Origin: Paraburkholderia diazotrophica
GTDB taxonomy: Bacteria; Pseudomonadota; Gammaproteobacteria; Burkholderiales; Burkholderiaceae
Assembly (NCBI RefSeq): GCF_900108945.1
Contig: NZ_FNYE01000013.1
Span: 62,001 to 126,000, forward strand
Length of the DNA: 64,000 nt
Direction: 5' to 3'
Shown here: piece after piece, positions 8,475-17,984 of the stretch
Layout of the letters: the number at the start of each line of letters is the position of its first letter
Numbering within the stretch: the stretch's first letter is position 1
Notes under the pieces: generated by a model
Databases searched by the model: none
What the model was told of the DNA's origin: nothing
What the model saw: the letters and a program-made list of their open reading frames with translations, nothing else
Made by a program: the position numbers and the translations under genes

Positions 8475-9089
8475 TTAGACCATGCTCCCGAGATAGACAA
8501 AGGTAAACACGCCGATCCACACGACGTCGAGGAAGTGCCAGAAGAGGCTCAGGCACGTCAGACGCGTGATCTCGCGCTGCGTCAGTTGCGGCGCGCGCGC
8601 CACCTGAACGGCCAGCACGGCCATCCAGATCAGCCCCGTCGCGACGTGCAGACCGTGCGTGCCGACCAGCGCGAAGAACGACGACAGGAACGCGCTGCGC
8701 GACGGACCGGCGCCTTCCGCGATCAGATGCGAGAACTCGGTCAGTTCCAGCTTCAGGAACACGAGGCCGAGCACGAACGTGACGGCGAGCCACGTCAGCA
8801 CGGCACGTGGGTTGTCGCGGCGCGCAGCGACCATCGCGAAGCCGTAGGTGATGCTGCTCAACAGCAGCGCAGCCGTTTCGAGAGCAACGCCGGGAAGGTC
8901 GAACAGATCCTTGCCCGTCGGCCCGGCGTTGAACTGGTGCGCCATGACGGCGAACACCGCGAACAACGACGCGAACAGCACGCAGTCGGTCATCAGGTAC
9001 AGCCAGAAGCCAAATACCGAATGCGATTCGCCATGATGGCCGTGGCCGTCGACCTCGTTCAACGTTGCGGCAGAGACTTTTTGCAGCAT
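8475..9089 (-). CDS. cyoC: Cytochrome bo3 quinol oxidase subunit III
   Basis: A 204-residue integral membrane subunit of the haem-copper quinol oxidase, with five TM helices and the family motifs FGFWLYLMTDCVLFA near the start, ALVGTHGLHV and HFLDVVWIGVFTFVYL. GGAGG lies 7 bases before ATG 9089, which overlaps the last base of the cyoB TGA. A GTG one codon upstream (9092) is less likely. Confidence 0.95.
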   Translation of the reverse strand: MLQKVSAATLNEVDGHGHHGESHSVFGFWLYLMTDCVLFASLFAVFAVMAHQFNAGPTGKDLFDLPGVALETAALLLSSITYGFAMVAARRDNPRAVLTWLAVTFVLGLVFLKLELTEFSHLIAEGAGPSRSAFLSSFFALVGTHGLHVATGLIWMAVLAVQVARAPQLTQREITRLTCLSLFWHFLDVVWIGVFTFVYLGSMV

Positions 9090-11101
9090 CACTCGACCTC
9101 CGCGAGAGCCAGCGGCGCTTCAGCATGCTTCGGAAGCGGCGCGCGGCCTTTGTTTTCGATTGACCGCACCACGTCGGCCGGAATGTAGTAGCCCTCGTCA
9201 CGGCTGAAGCTGCGGCCGATCACGGTCGCCGCGATCGCCACCAGGGATACGATCGCGAGCCACCAGATATGCCACACGGCGGCGAAGCCGAGCGCCAGGC
9301 TGAACATGCCGATGAAGAAGCCAGCGCCCGTGTTAGATGGCATGTGGATGTCCTGATAGTCCGCCTGCACGCCGAGACCCCGGCCTGTTTCCTTCATGTG
9401 CGCGAAAGCATCCAGTTCCTCGACGACGGGAATCGTCGCGAAGTTATAAACGGGCGGCGGCGACGAAATCGACCATTCGAGCGTGCGCGCGCCCCACGGA
9501 TCGCCCGTGACGTCGCGATATTCCGGCTTGTTGCGGTTGATGATGCTGACCACCACCTGCGTGACCTGGAACACGACGCCCGTGGCGATCAGCGCGACGC
9601 CGCATGCCGCGACGATCATGTACGGCTGCCATGCGGGATTGTCGTAGTGGTTCAGACGACGCGTCGCGCCCATGAAGCCGAGCACGTAAAGCGGCGTGAA
9701 GGCCACGAAGAAACCAACGAACCAGCACCAGAACGCACACTTGCCGAGTCTGTCGTTCAGCTTGAAACCGAACACCTTCGGGAACCAGTAGCTGAAGCCG
9801 GCCAGATATCCGAACACCACGCCGCCGATAATCGTGTTGTGGAAGTGCGCGACGAGGAACAGGCTGTTGTGCAGCACGAAGTCCGCGCCCGGAATCGCCA
9901 GCATCACGCCCGTCATGCCGCCGATCGTGAACGTGACCATGAAGCCGATCGTCCACAGCACCGGCGCCGTGAACTGGAGGCGGCCGCGGTACATCGTGAA
10001 CAGCCAGTTGAATATCTTCACGCCCGTCGGAATGGCGATGATCATCGTCGCGATGCCGAAGAACGCGTTGACGTCCGCGCCCGAACCCATCGTGAAGAAG
10101 TGGTGCGCCCACACGAGGAACGCCAGTACCATGATCGCGCACGATGCGTACACCATCGTCTTGTAGCCGAACAGCGGCTTCTTCGCGAATGTCGAGATCA
10201 CTTCCGAATAGATGCCGAACGCGGGCAGAACCAGGATGTAGACCTCCGGGTGTCCCCAGGCCCAGATCAGGTTCAGATACAGCATCGCGTTGCCGCCGGC
10301 TTCGTTCGTGAAGAAGTGCATGTCCATGTAGCGGTCGAGACCCAGCAGCGCCAGCGCAACCGTCAGGATCGGGAACGTCGCCATGATCAGCACGTTCGAG
10401 CAGAGCGCCGTCCACGTGAACACGGGCATCTTCATCAGCGTCATGCCGGGTGCGCGCATCCGGACGATCGTCACGAAGAAGTTGATCGCCGTGATCAGCG
10501 TGCCGACACCGGACAATTCCAGCGCCCAGATGTAGTAGTCGACGCCTGCGCCCGGACTGAACTGCAATTCGGAGAGCGGCGGATATGCGAGCCAGCCGAC
10601 CTGCGCGAACTCGCCGATCACGAGCGAAATGTTCATCAGGATCGCGCTGATCGCCGTCATCCAGAAACTCAGCGAGTTCAGGAACGGGAACGCGACGTCG
10701 CGCGCGCCGATCTGCAGCGGCACGACGATGTTGAACAGGCCCACCATCAGCGCCATCGCCATGAAGAAAATCATGATGACGCCGTGCGCGGTGAAGATCT
10801 GATCGTAGTGATGCGGCGGCAGATAGCCCGTCGCGCCGCCGCTCGCAAGCGCAAGCTGCAGACGCATCATCACTGCGTCAGCGAAGCCGCGCAGCAGCAT
10901 CAGCACGGCCACGACGATGTACATCACGCCGATTCTCTTGTGATCGACGCTCGTGAGCCATTCGGTCCACAGCCAGCGCCACTTGTGCGCGCGTGTAATA
11001 AACACGGCGACGGCCAGAACGATCAGCCCCATGAGCGCGCCCGCGCCCATGATGATCGGCTGATCGAACGGAATCGCCTCTAAAGTCAGATTGCCGAACA
11101 T
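9089..11101 (-). CDS. cyoB: Cytochrome bo3 quinol oxidase subunit I
   Basis: The 670-residue catalytic subunit reduces O2 to water with ubiquinol electrons and pumps protons across the inner membrane. Clear motifs are the low-spin haem region (HGVIMIFFMAMALMVG), the CuB/Tyr site WGHPEVYILVLPAFG, the CuB histidine pair in WAHHFFTMG, the K-channel region, and the haem-ligand pair AHFHNTIIGG. The length matches E. coli CyoB (663). The start at 11101 lies 3 bases after the cyoA TAA, with GAAGGAG as ribosome site inside the cyoA end. Confidence 0.98.
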   Translation of the reverse strand: MFGNLTLEAIPFDQPIIMGAGALMGLIVLAVAVFITRAHKWRWLWTEWLTSVDHKRIGVMYIVVAVLMLLRGFADAVMMRLQLALASGGATGYLPPHHYDQIFTAHGVIMIFFMAMALMVGLFNIVVPLQIGARDVAFPFLNSLSFWMTAISAILMNISLVIGEFAQVGWLAYPPLSELQFSPGAGVDYYIWALELSGVGTLITAINFFVTIVRMRAPGMTLMKMPVFTWTALCSNVLIMATFPILTVALALLGLDRYMDMHFFTNEAGGNAMLYLNLIWAWGHPEVYILVLPAFGIYSEVISTFAKKPLFGYKTMVYASCAIMVLAFLVWAHHFFTMGSGADVNAFFGIATMIIAIPTGVKIFNWLFTMYRGRLQFTAPVLWTIGFMVTFTIGGMTGVMLAIPGADFVLHNSLFLVAHFHNTIIGGVVFGYLAGFSYWFPKVFGFKLNDRLGKCAFWCWFVGFFVAFTPLYVLGFMGATRRLNHYDNPAWQPYMIVAACGVALIATGVVFQVTQVVVSIINRNKPEYRDVTGDPWGARTLEWSISSPPPVYNFATIPVVEELDAFAHMKETGRGLGVQADYQDIHMPSNTGAGFFIGMFSLALGFAAVWHIWWLAIVSLVAIAATVIGRSFSRDEGYYIPADVVRSIENKGRAPLPKHAEAPLALAEVE

Positions 11102-11104
11102 GCG

Positions 11105-12004
11105 TTACTCCTTCGAAGCGTTCGTGCCGCAATTGGCGTCACGAAAATCGACGACATGGCCACTGTTGTATTTCGCAATGACGTTGTGGAACAGCTTCGG
11201 GTCCACCGACGAGAAATAGCGCACCGGCTCCTTCTCGCTCGGCTTCGCGACCACGCCGTAGTGGTCCATATCGAGCCGGTCCGGCGACGCCTTGACCTTT
11301 TGCACCCAGCCGTTGAAATCCGCCTGACTCACGGCGAGCGTGCGGAACTTCATGTCCGAGAAGCCCTTGCCGCTGAAATTCGCCGAGACGCCCGCGTAGT
11401 CGCCCGGCGCGTCCGCAATCAGATGCACGCGCGTCTGCATGCCCGCCATCGCGTAGACCTGCGTGCCGAGTTGCGGGATGAAGAACGAGTTCATCACCGA
11501 ATCGGACGTGATGTGGAAATTGACGGGCGTGCCGACGGGCATCGCCAGCTGGTTCACGGAAGCAATGCCGAGGTCCGGATAGATGAAGAGCCACTTCCAG
11601 TCGAGCGCGACGACTTCGACGTCGATCGGCTTGACGTTCGATTCCAGCGGCTTGTACGGATCGAGCTCGTGCGTGGTTCTCCATGTGAGGATGCCGAGGA
11701 ACAGAATGATCAGCGCGGGTATCGTCCACACGACCACTTCGATCGCCGTGGAATGCGACCACTTCGGCGCGTAGACCGCATTCCGGTTCGACGCCCGATA
11801 GCGCCACGCGAACAATAACGTCAACAGAATGACGGGAATGACGACGATCAGCATTGTCCAGGTCGCCGTCGCTATCAGCGACTTTTCGGCGACCCCGACG
11901 CTGCCTTTCGGGTCAAGCACTTCCAGTTGACATCCCGTGAGAAACGCAGTCAGACCGATGCTGACCGGTATGAGGCAACCTCTAAAGGTACTTTTGGCTA
12001 ACAT
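11105..12004 (-). CDS. cyoA: Cytochrome bo3 quinol oxidase subunit II (lipoprotein)
   Basis: A 299-residue subunit II. The signal peptide ends in lipobox LTGC (Cys ~25), and two TM helices (LIVVIPVILLTLLFAW; VVVWTIPALIILFLGILTW) precede the periplasmic cupredoxin domain. The CuA ligand cysteines are absent (SANFSGKGFSDM in their place), as expected for a quinol rather than a cytochrome c oxidase. I chose ATG 12004 because it gives a proper lipoprotein signal; an ATG 63 bases upstream would put hydrophilic residues before it. It is the first gene of cyoABCD. Confidence 0.95.
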   Translation of the reverse strand: MLAKSTFRGCLIPVSIGLTAFLTGCQLEVLDPKGSVGVAEKSLIATATWTMLIVVIPVILLTLLFAWRYRASNRNAVYAPKWSHSTAIEVVVWTIPALIILFLGILTWRTTHELDPYKPLESNVKPIDVEVVALDWKWLFIYPDLGIASVNQLAMPVGTPVNFHITSDSVMNSFFIPQLGTQVYAMAGMQTRVHLIADAPGDYAGVSANFSGKGFSDMKFRTLAVSQADFNGWVQKVKASPDRLDMDHYGVVAKPSEKEPVRYFSSVDPKLFHNVIAKYNSGHVVDFRDANCGTNASKE

Positions 12005-12593
12005 ATTTGCCCAATGATCGTTGAACCACGCTATGCACGTGTGGGGGTTGCAAGGCAAAGTGCACAAGGTCTTATGTGCTCCGCGATTCTAGGGACGCGC
12101 CGTTTTTGAAATCGTGATCTCCGTCAAGGACACAGCCGGGAATGTGGTGTTAGGCGTGCGACCTGATGTCACACGGCCGATGCTCGGCGGGCGACTTGTC
12201 CCGTAGCAGCGGCCGATTTGGTCAGCGACGCAGAGACATTTCTTGGTCGGTCTCAGTCTCGTGATCGCTTCTCGATGCGCCCAGCGATTCATTTCACTTT
12301 CCGCGGACGGTGGCAGCGCTGTTGTTGAGTGCCGCCACCGAATGCGGATCGTTGATCTGTCACGCGCCGCCATCGGCGGCAAGTTTCACGCTTGTTTGCA
12401 ATCCGGCGCACGCATGCGACACCTTCTTGTCAAATTTCGAAAAAACTATGGATAGCTGATCACCATCTTGTCTTTTCGGATAAAGAATCGAGGTTCGAAG
12501 CGCTAGGCTTCGCATCGCAGTCGTCGCGCGATGATCCGACTGTCGCCGCAAAAGCGCCTGTCCGTTCCCAACTTCCGCAAAGACATCACGATC
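12005..12593. other. Intergenic region between divergent cyoA and the OmpA-like gene
   Basis: About 590 bases without a supportable gene. It must hold the promoters of the cyo operon (leftward) and of the OmpA-like lipoprotein (rightward), but I see no strong sigma-70 pair or clear regulator box by eye. Confidence 0.6.
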
Positions 12594-13094
12594 ATGAGAA
12601 AACTGTTGCCTCTCGTCACCTGCGCCTTGTCCCTTTCGCTGCTGGCCGCCTGCTCGGGACTCGATCGCCAGAATGAAGAAGCGCTCAACCGGAAAGCCGG
12701 CATCGAAGTGACGCAGGTCAAGGATGGCGTGCAGGTGCGTCTGCCCGAGAAAGTGCTGTTCAACTTCAACGAATCGAGCTTGCGGCCCGACTCCGAACCT
12801 GCCATCGCACGCGTCGTCGTCGTGCTGAACCGCACGAAAAAGCCGATGATCGTCGAAGGTCATACGGATAACGTCGGCACGCGCGAATACAACCAGCAAT
12901 TGTCGGAAGCACGCGCAAAGACGGTCGCGAATGAGCTGGAGCGCCGCGGCATCGGCGCTTCGCGCGTTTCGCTGAAGGGCTACGCATTTGACCGCCCCGT
13001 CTCGGACAACGACACGCCCGAAGGCCGCTCACGTAATCGCCGCACGGAGATCGTCGTGACGGGCGAATCGCTCGAAGCCGTGATGGGCAAGTGA
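12594..13094 (+). CDS. OmpA-family peptidoglycan-associated lipoprotein
   Basis: A 166-residue outer-membrane-type lipoprotein. The signal MRKLLPLVTCALSLSLL ends in lipobox LAAC (Cys ~20). A short linker leads to a C-terminal OmpA-like domain (residues ~55-160) with FNESSLRPDS, VEGHTDNVGTREYNQQLSEAR, and the DR-type peptidoglycan-binding end NRRTEIVV. It should tether the outer membrane to peptidoglycan. I chose ATG 12594 because it begins a proper signal peptide; an in-frame ATG at 12531 would not. A 9-bp hairpin follows the stop. Confidence 0.9.
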   Translation: MRKLLPLVTCALSLSLLAACSGLDRQNEEALNRKAGIEVTQVKDGVQVRLPEKVLFNFNESSLRPDSEPAIARVVVVLNRTKKPMIVEGHTDNVGTREYNQQLSEARAKTVANELERRGIGASRVSLKGYAFDRPVSDNDTPEGRSRNRRTEIVVTGESLEAVMGK

Positions 13095-13106
13095 CCACAG
13101 CGGCTC

Positions 13107-13132
13107 TGGCAGGCGTTTTCGGACGCCTGCCC
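13107..13132 (+). terminator. Hairpin after the OmpA-like gene
   Basis: GGCAGGCGT and ACGCCTGCC form a 9-bp stem with a 6-nt loop (13108-13131), starting 13 bases after the stop codon. There is no clear T-run, so it is a weak terminator or an mRNA 3' end. Confidence 0.5.
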
Positions 13133-13274
13133 TCCGTCGCGCTCATCTCACGCGTCACTCCCTCGCGACAACGGTAAACATCTGTCAAGAATTCGGCGCG
13201 ACGCCGATATTTCGTCAACGCGAATTTTTCGAGACCCGTTAGATCCCGTTTCTCGTGACGATTCAGGATCGATC

Positions 13275-13814
13275 GTGCTGTCTATTCGCTACTTTGGAAT
13301 ACTATTTATTTCAGGTTTATGTGTCGCTTGTGCGCAAAACCCGACTGACCACCAGGCACCCAGTGCGAACGTAACCATCCCGGATCCGGCGCCGATCACG
13401 TCGACCGCCGCTTCTGGCGACATTTCAGCAAGCGAGCCACTCGCGCCGCCCTTGAACATCGCGTTCAAATCTATGGGTAGTGCGCCGCAATCAGGCGATG
13501 CCTCGTGGTATGCAACAAAGTTCCAGGGACGCCGGACCGCAAACGGAGAACGCTACGACCATCTGTCGATGACGGCCGCTCATCGCACGCTGCCGTTCGG
13601 GTCGTATGTGCGCGTCACTTTGTTGGCAACGGAAAAGTCGGTGGTCGTGCGCATCAACGATCGCGGTCCGTTCGTGAAGGGCCGCATCATCGATCTCTCT
13701 TACGCCGCGGCGAAGGCATTAGGACTGACACACGCGCGGTCCAGACGCGTACAGATCGAGCGGATCGGAAAGACAGCCGACAAATTGACGTCGGCCGCCG
13801 GATCGGAATCTTGA
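13275..13814 (+). CDS. RlpA-like double-psi beta-barrel protein
   Basis: A 179-residue exported protein of the septal-ring lytic transglycosylase RlpA family. The N-terminus is hydrophobic (YFGILFISGLCVACAQ); the cysteines sit in a poor lipobox, so lipidation is uncertain. The DPBB domain (residues ~72-165) shows GDASWYATKFQGRRTANGE, the AAHRTLPFGSYVRV segment and the catalytic-type INDRGPFVKGRIIDLS. The SPOR domain of classical RlpA is absent. It starts at GTG 13275 with AGGA 6 bases upstream. The gene for a small basic exported protein follows. Confidence 0.88.
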   Translation: MLSIRYFGILFISGLCVACAQNPTDHQAPSANVTIPDPAPITSTAASGDISASEPLAPPLNIAFKSMGSAPQSGDASWYATKFQGRRTANGERYDHLSMTAAHRTLPFGSYVRVTLLATEKSVVVRINDRGPFVKGRIIDLSYAAAKALGLTHARSRRVQIERIGKTADKLTSAAGSES

Positions 13815-13885
13815 TCCGTCAGAAGCCATATGCCCACGCTCGCGCGAGGCGGCGCATCGAAAGGCGTCACGAGTGGCGCGCACGC

Positions 13886-14281
13886 GTGCGTCTCATCACG
13901 TTAGTCCGTCGGCTCGCGCTCACGGCATGCGGGCTCGCCCTGTGTGCCGCCGACGTGTTAGCGGTTCAACACGGTCCCGAGCCGACGATCGTCGTGCTGC
14001 CGTTGGAAAGTCTCACTGGCGCACCTGCGAAGCCCGCCGCCAAAGTTCACGCGCCGAAACCGATGCCTGCGCGCACGATGCGGCGTAAGCGCAAAGCGGT
14101 TCGCAAGACTGGCGCGCATCGCCCGAACGTTTACTACCACTGGTCCAGCGAACAACTAATGCTGGGCGGCGTCAATCCATCCGGGATCGGCAAGGAAGCG
14201 GCTGGCGCAAGCGGAAAGCCGGTAACGGACAGCGCGGCTCGCGCCAGGCAGAAGCCGCGCCGGGTGCACCGACCCTCTTGA
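13886..14281 (+). CDS. Hypothetical basic exported protein
   Basis: About 131 residues: a hydrophobic N-terminus resembling a signal peptide (LVRRLALTACGLALCAADVLA), then a mature part rich in Ala, Pro, Lys and Arg (PARTMRRKRKAVRK) with a conserved-looking block VYYHWSSEQLMLGG. The start is uncertain. I chose GTG 13886 because it sits just ahead of the signal peptide; a TTG at 13811 overlapping the RlpA stop is an alternative. Ribosome-site evidence is weak for both. It probably forms a unit with the RlpA-like gene. Family unknown. Confidence 0.55.
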   Translation: MRLITLVRRLALTACGLALCAADVLAVQHGPEPTIVVLPLESLTGAPAKPAAKVHAPKPMPARTMRRKRKAVRKTGAHRPNVYYHWSSEQLMLGGVNPSGIGKEAAGASGKPVTDSAARARQKPRRVHRPS

Positions 14282-14287
14282 TCCGAC

Positions 14288-15487
14288 TCAGGCCGACGCG
14301 CCACCGAACTTCACGACATCGAGAAGTGTCTTCTTCCTGTCCTGATAGTGATACAGCGTGATCGCGCCTTCCTTCATGTCGCCGTGCGCATCGAATGCGA
14401 TATGGCCGATGACGCCGTTGTAATCGGTGGCAGGGATGGCGTCCAGCACCTTTGCGGCATCCGTCGTGTTGGCCCGCTTCATCGCGTCGGCGACGACGTA
14501 CACAGCGTCGTACGCAAACGGCGCGTTGAAGAGAATCGGCCCATTGAAGCGCGCCTCGAAGCGCTTTTCGAACTCAGCGCCCTTCGGCATGCGCGACACG
14601 GCGAGACTCGCTTCAGAACAGACAAGATTGTTCACCGCGTCGCCCGCGAGTTCGGCCACTTTCTCCGTGCACGCGCCATCGCCGCTCAGCACCTTGGCGG
14701 TCAAACCGAGCGCGGCCGCCTGGCGGATGAACGGGCCGACGGTCGAATCCATGCCGCCGAACATGATGACGTCGGGATGCGCACTCTTGATCGTGGTGAG
14801 AATGGCGCGGAAATCGGCTGCCTTGTCGGTCGTGGCCTCGCGCGCGACGATGCGTCCGCCGCCCGCCTGCGCCGCTTTCGCGAACTCGTCGGCGAGACCC
14901 TTGCCGTACGCCGTCGCGTCGTCGACGACTGCAATCGACTTCGCATGCAGCGACTTAAGCGCATAGTCGCCGAGCGCGGGCCCCTGCTGCGCATCCGTCG
15001 CGACCACGCGATACGCGCTCTTGTAACCCTGTTTCGTATAGTCCGGATTGGTCGACGACGGCGAAATCTCGACGATGTTCGCATCGTTGTAGATGCGTGA
15101 CGCGGGAATCGAGACGCCGGAGTTCAAGTGGCCGATCACCGCGACGACGTGCTCGTCGACGAACTTCTGCGCGATCTGCGTTCCCGTCTTCGGATCGGCT
15201 GCGTCGTCTTCGCCGTCCAGTTCGAGACGCACCTTGTGCCCGGCGATCACGAGCCCCGTCTTGTTGATCTCTTCCACGGCAAGACGCGCGCCGTTCTCGT
15301 TGTCCTTGCCGAGGTGGCTGCTGCCGCCTGTCAGCGGCCCCACGTGGCCGATCTTCACCACTTCTTCATCAGCCCCGCCAGCGCCTTGAGCGACAGCCTG
15401 AGACTGCGGCTCTTTCTTGCCGCAGCCCATCAGCGTCAAAGCGGTCAACGAGAGGCCGATCAACGTCAGTTTTGCAAGATTCTTCAA
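14288..15487 (-). CDS. Branched-chain amino-acid ABC transporter substrate-binding lipoprotein (LivK-like)
   Basis: A 399-residue Leu/Ile/Val-binding-type periplasmic receptor (type I fold). The signal ends in lipobox LMGC (Cys ~22). The mature protein starts with the family pattern VVKIGHVGPLTGGSSHLGKDNENGARLAVEEIN. Later motifs are GHLNSGVSIPASRIY, SSTNPDYT, DDATAYGKGLADEF and FAYDAVYVVADAM. No permease or ATPase genes of the Liv system are adjacent, so this is an orphan receptor here. It converges with the basic exported protein gene, 6 bases away. Confidence 0.92.
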   Translation of the reverse strand: MKNLAKLTLIGLSLTALTLMGCGKKEPQSQAVAQGAGGADEEVVKIGHVGPLTGGSSHLGKDNENGARLAVEEINKTGLVIAGHKVRLELDGEDDAADPKTGTQIAQKFVDEHVVAVIGHLNSGVSIPASRIYNDANIVEISPSSTNPDYTKQGYKSAYRVVATDAQQGPALGDYALKSLHAKSIAVVDDATAYGKGLADEFAKAAQAGGGRIVAREATTDKAADFRAILTTIKSAHPDVIMFGGMDSTVGPFIRQAAALGLTAKVLSGDGACTEKVAELAGDAVNNLVCSEASLAVSRMPKGAEFEKRFEARFNGPILFNAPFAYDAVYVVADAMKRANTTDAAKVLDAIPATDYNGVIGHIAFDAHGDMKEGAITLYHYQDRKKTLLDVVKFGGASA

Positions 15488-15786
15488 CAGCTTTCTCCTC
15501 CAAGAATTTCCGGTTAAGTGCGATCACGATGCCTTGATTTATCGATTTGCATTCCGAATCGATATTCAAAAAACGGTAGCACAGAGGATTGGTCGTTACT
15601 GTCAAGATTGGTCAATCGACCCGAACACCGATGCACCTTCATGTCAGCGGCGATCGAGGAAAAGGACGACAGGTCGATGACGTCGACTCACGAAGCGGAG
15701 ATTGCTTCGCGGAAGTATCGAGCGCGCTGGCTCGTTCAGGAGGAGATGAGTGAGATGAGTGTGCAACCGCTTCGAGGACGCAAGGT

Positions 15787-15999
15787 CTACTGCGGCACGC
15801 TATGCGATTCATTCGCTACTTCAGGAACCTCGATGCCCCAGTCGCCGACCGTGTACCAGTCGTCGCCGAGCAGTTCGATGGGGTGCTGTGTTCTGCTGGA
15901 CCCATTGCCGCACTGCATCGAATCTTTAGGGCAGTAATGATCGCATCCCCAGCAGATCCGTTCAGGATGCATCGGATGCAGTGGAAATTTCTTGGCCAT
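15787..15999 (-). CDS. DUF3079 domain-containing protein
   Basis: A 70-residue protein matching the small DUF3079 family. The start MAKKFPLHPMHPERICWGCD is typical, followed by cysteines at C-x2-C and CPKDSMQCGNGSSRTQHP, then ELLGDDWY. Four cysteines suggest a metal-binding knuckle (inference). Function unknown. About 300 bases before the LivK-like gene carry no gene. Confidence 0.85.
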   Translation of the reverse strand: MAKKFPLHPMHPERICWGCDHYCPKDSMQCGNGSSRTQHPIELLGDDWYTVGDWGIEVPEVANESHSVPQ

Positions 16000-16133
16000 T
16001 GTCGAATCGATGTGTGCAGGTCGGGAACACGTTCATGATAGTGCGCGCATGCGCAACGGCCGTGCGACATGATTTCGCAGCAGCCGACGGCAGCCTTTCG
16101 AACGAGCGCGCCCGCGCATCGGGCCCGCCCAAA

Positions 16134-16163
16134 CAAAAAACGGGCTAGCCGAAGCTAGCCCGT
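16134..16163 (-). terminator. Rho-independent terminator of the ahpF unit
   Basis: The perfect arms ACGGGCTAGC (16140-16149) and GCTAGCCCGT (16154-16163) have a 4-nt loop. On the minus strand a run of Ts follows (AAAAAA at 16134-16139 on the plus strand). It lies 29 bases after the ahpF stop. Confidence 0.92.
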
Positions 16164-16191
16164 CCACCTGCATCGATTCTGGAACCGTCGA

Positions 16192-17784
16192 TCAAGCCTC
16201 GGCCAGTTCCGCGGCCTGCGCGTCTTCCGCATCGTCGACGCTCGTGCGGATGAGGTGATCGAACGCCGCCAGCGATGCCTTCGCGCCCTCGCCCACGGCG
16301 ATCACGATCTGCTTGAACGGCACCGTCGTTACGTCACCCGCGGCGAATACGCCGGGCACCGAAGTCGCACCCTTCGCGTCGACGACGATCTCGCCGTGCT
16401 TCGACAGTTCGACCGTGCCCTTCAGCCATTCGGTGTTCGGCACGAGACCGATCTGCACGAACACGCCTTCGAGCTCGACATGCTTCGACTCGCCCGACGC
16501 GCGGTTCGTGTAGGTCAAGCCGTTGACCTTCTTGCCATCGCCTGTGATTTCCGTCGTTTGCGCCTGCGTGACGACCGTCACGTTCGCGAGGCTGCGCAGC
16601 TTGCGTTGCAGCACTTCGTCGGCGCGCAGCGTTGCGCCGAATTCGATCAGCGTGACCTGGCTCACGATGCCCGCCAGATCGATCGCCGCTTCGACGCCCG
16701 AATTGCCGCCGCCGATCACCGCGACGCGCTTGCCCTTGAAGAGCGGGCCGTCGCAATGCGGGCAGTAGGCGACACCGTGATTGCGATACTCGCGCTCGCC
16801 GGGCACGTTGATCTCGCGCCAGCGCGCGCCCGTTGCCAGCACGATCGTCTTCGCCTTCAGCACCGCGCCGCTCGCGAGCCGCACTTCGTTGATGCGCCCC
16901 GGAATCAGCGCTTCGGCGCGCTGCACGTCCATTACGTCGACTTCATAGCTCTTCACGTGCTGTTCGAGAGCCGTGGCGAACTTCGGTCCTTCCGTCTCCT
17001 GCACCGAAACGAAGTTTTCGATCGCAAGCGTATCGAGCACCTGGCCGCCGAAACGTTCCGCGACCACACCCGTCTTGATGCCCTTGCGCGCCGAATAGAT
17101 CGCAGCCGCCGCACCCGCGGGACCGCCGCCCACGATCAGCACGTCGAACACCGGCTTCTTCTCCAGTTCCTTCGCGGCGCGCGCGCCGGCGTTGGTATCG
17201 AGCTTCGCGAGGATTTCCTTCACGCCGCTGCGGCCCTGGCCGAACACTTCGCCGTTCAGGAACATCGTCGGCACCGCCATGATCTGACGCGACTCGACTT
17301 CGTTCTGAAACAGCGCGCCGTCGATCGCCGTATGGCGGATATGCGGGTTGATCAGCGCCATGATGTTGAGCGCCTGCACGACTTCCGGGCAGTTCTGGCA
17401 CGACAGCGAGAAGTACGTCTCGAACGCGTAGTCGCCGTCGAGTTCGCGAATCTGCTGGATCACGGCATCGTCGAGCTTGATCGGATGGCCACCCGTTTGC
17501 AGCAGCGCGAGCACCAGCGACGTGAACTCATGGCCCATCGGAATGCCGGCGAAGCGGATGCCGGCAGCCTTGCCCGGCTCGCCGATCGAAAACGACGGCT
17601 TGCGAGCGTCGTCGCCGCGGCGCTCGATCACGCTCACGCGCTCCGACAGCGTTGCGATGTCGTTCAGCAGCGCGATCAGTTCCTGCGATTTCGCGCTGTC
17701 GTCGATCGAAGCGACGATCTCGATGGGACGGCTGACTTTCTCGAGGTAGGCTTTGAGTTGGGTCTTCAGATTCGCGTCGAGCAT
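16192..17784 (-). CDS. ahpF: Alkyl hydroperoxide reductase subunit F
   Basis: A 530-residue FAD/NAD(P)H-dependent disulfide reductase that recycles AhpC. The N-terminal double-thioredoxin domain holds the CQNC redox pair (~residue 128). A Rossmann FAD site GGGPAGAAAAIYSARKG (~215) follows, then the second redox pair YCPHCDGP (~345), the NADH-binding GGGNSGVEAAIDLAG and the C-terminal FAD motif GVFAAGDVTTVP. Length equals E. coli AhpF plus a few residues. I chose ATG 17784 as the conserved MLDANLKTQLKAYLE start. It lies 200 bases downstream of ahpC with a hairpin between. Confidence 0.97.
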   Translation of the reverse strand: MLDANLKTQLKAYLEKVSRPIEIVASIDDSAKSQELIALLNDIATLSERVSVIERRGDDARKPSFSIGEPGKAAGIRFAGIPMGHEFTSLVLALLQTGGHPIKLDDAVIQQIRELDGDYAFETYFSLSCQNCPEVVQALNIMALINPHIRHTAIDGALFQNEVESRQIMAVPTMFLNGEVFGQGRSGVKEILAKLDTNAGARAAKELEKKPVFDVLIVGGGPAGAAAAIYSARKGIKTGVVAERFGGQVLDTLAIENFVSVQETEGPKFATALEQHVKSYEVDVMDVQRAEALIPGRINEVRLASGAVLKAKTIVLATGARWREINVPGEREYRNHGVAYCPHCDGPLFKGKRVAVIGGGNSGVEAAIDLAGIVSQVTLIEFGATLRADEVLQRKLRSLANVTVVTQAQTTEITGDGKKVNGLTYTNRASGESKHVELEGVFVQIGLVPNTEWLKGTVELSKHGEIVVDAKGATSVPGVFAAGDVTTVPFKQIVIAVGEGAKASLAAFDHLIRTSVDDAEDAQAAELAEA

Positions 17785-17907
17785 GGTTTTTCGGGTCCGT
17801 GGCGAGATGGGAATGGATGTTCGATTCGTGCCCTGCGCGCTTTTTCGACAAAGCGGACGCGCGGCAGTAAAGCAGTTCGCAAGGCGTGACCTTGCGGACT
17901 GCCTCAC

Positions 17908-17934
17908 GCGGCGCCACTTCATCAGTGGCGCCGC
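17908..17934 (-). promoter_or_regulatory. Stem-loop between ahpC and ahpF
   Basis: The perfect 11-bp arms GCGGCGCCACT and AGTGGCGCCGC enclose a 5-nt loop. No T-run follows on the minus strand. It may partly terminate or stabilise the ahpC message so that AhpC exceeds AhpF, as is common for this pair; the role is inference. Confidence 0.55.
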
Positions 17935-17984
17935 TGAAAGCAGAGGTACAGCGAAGAGCGTGTGGCTTCTGGCGGACCAGCGGC

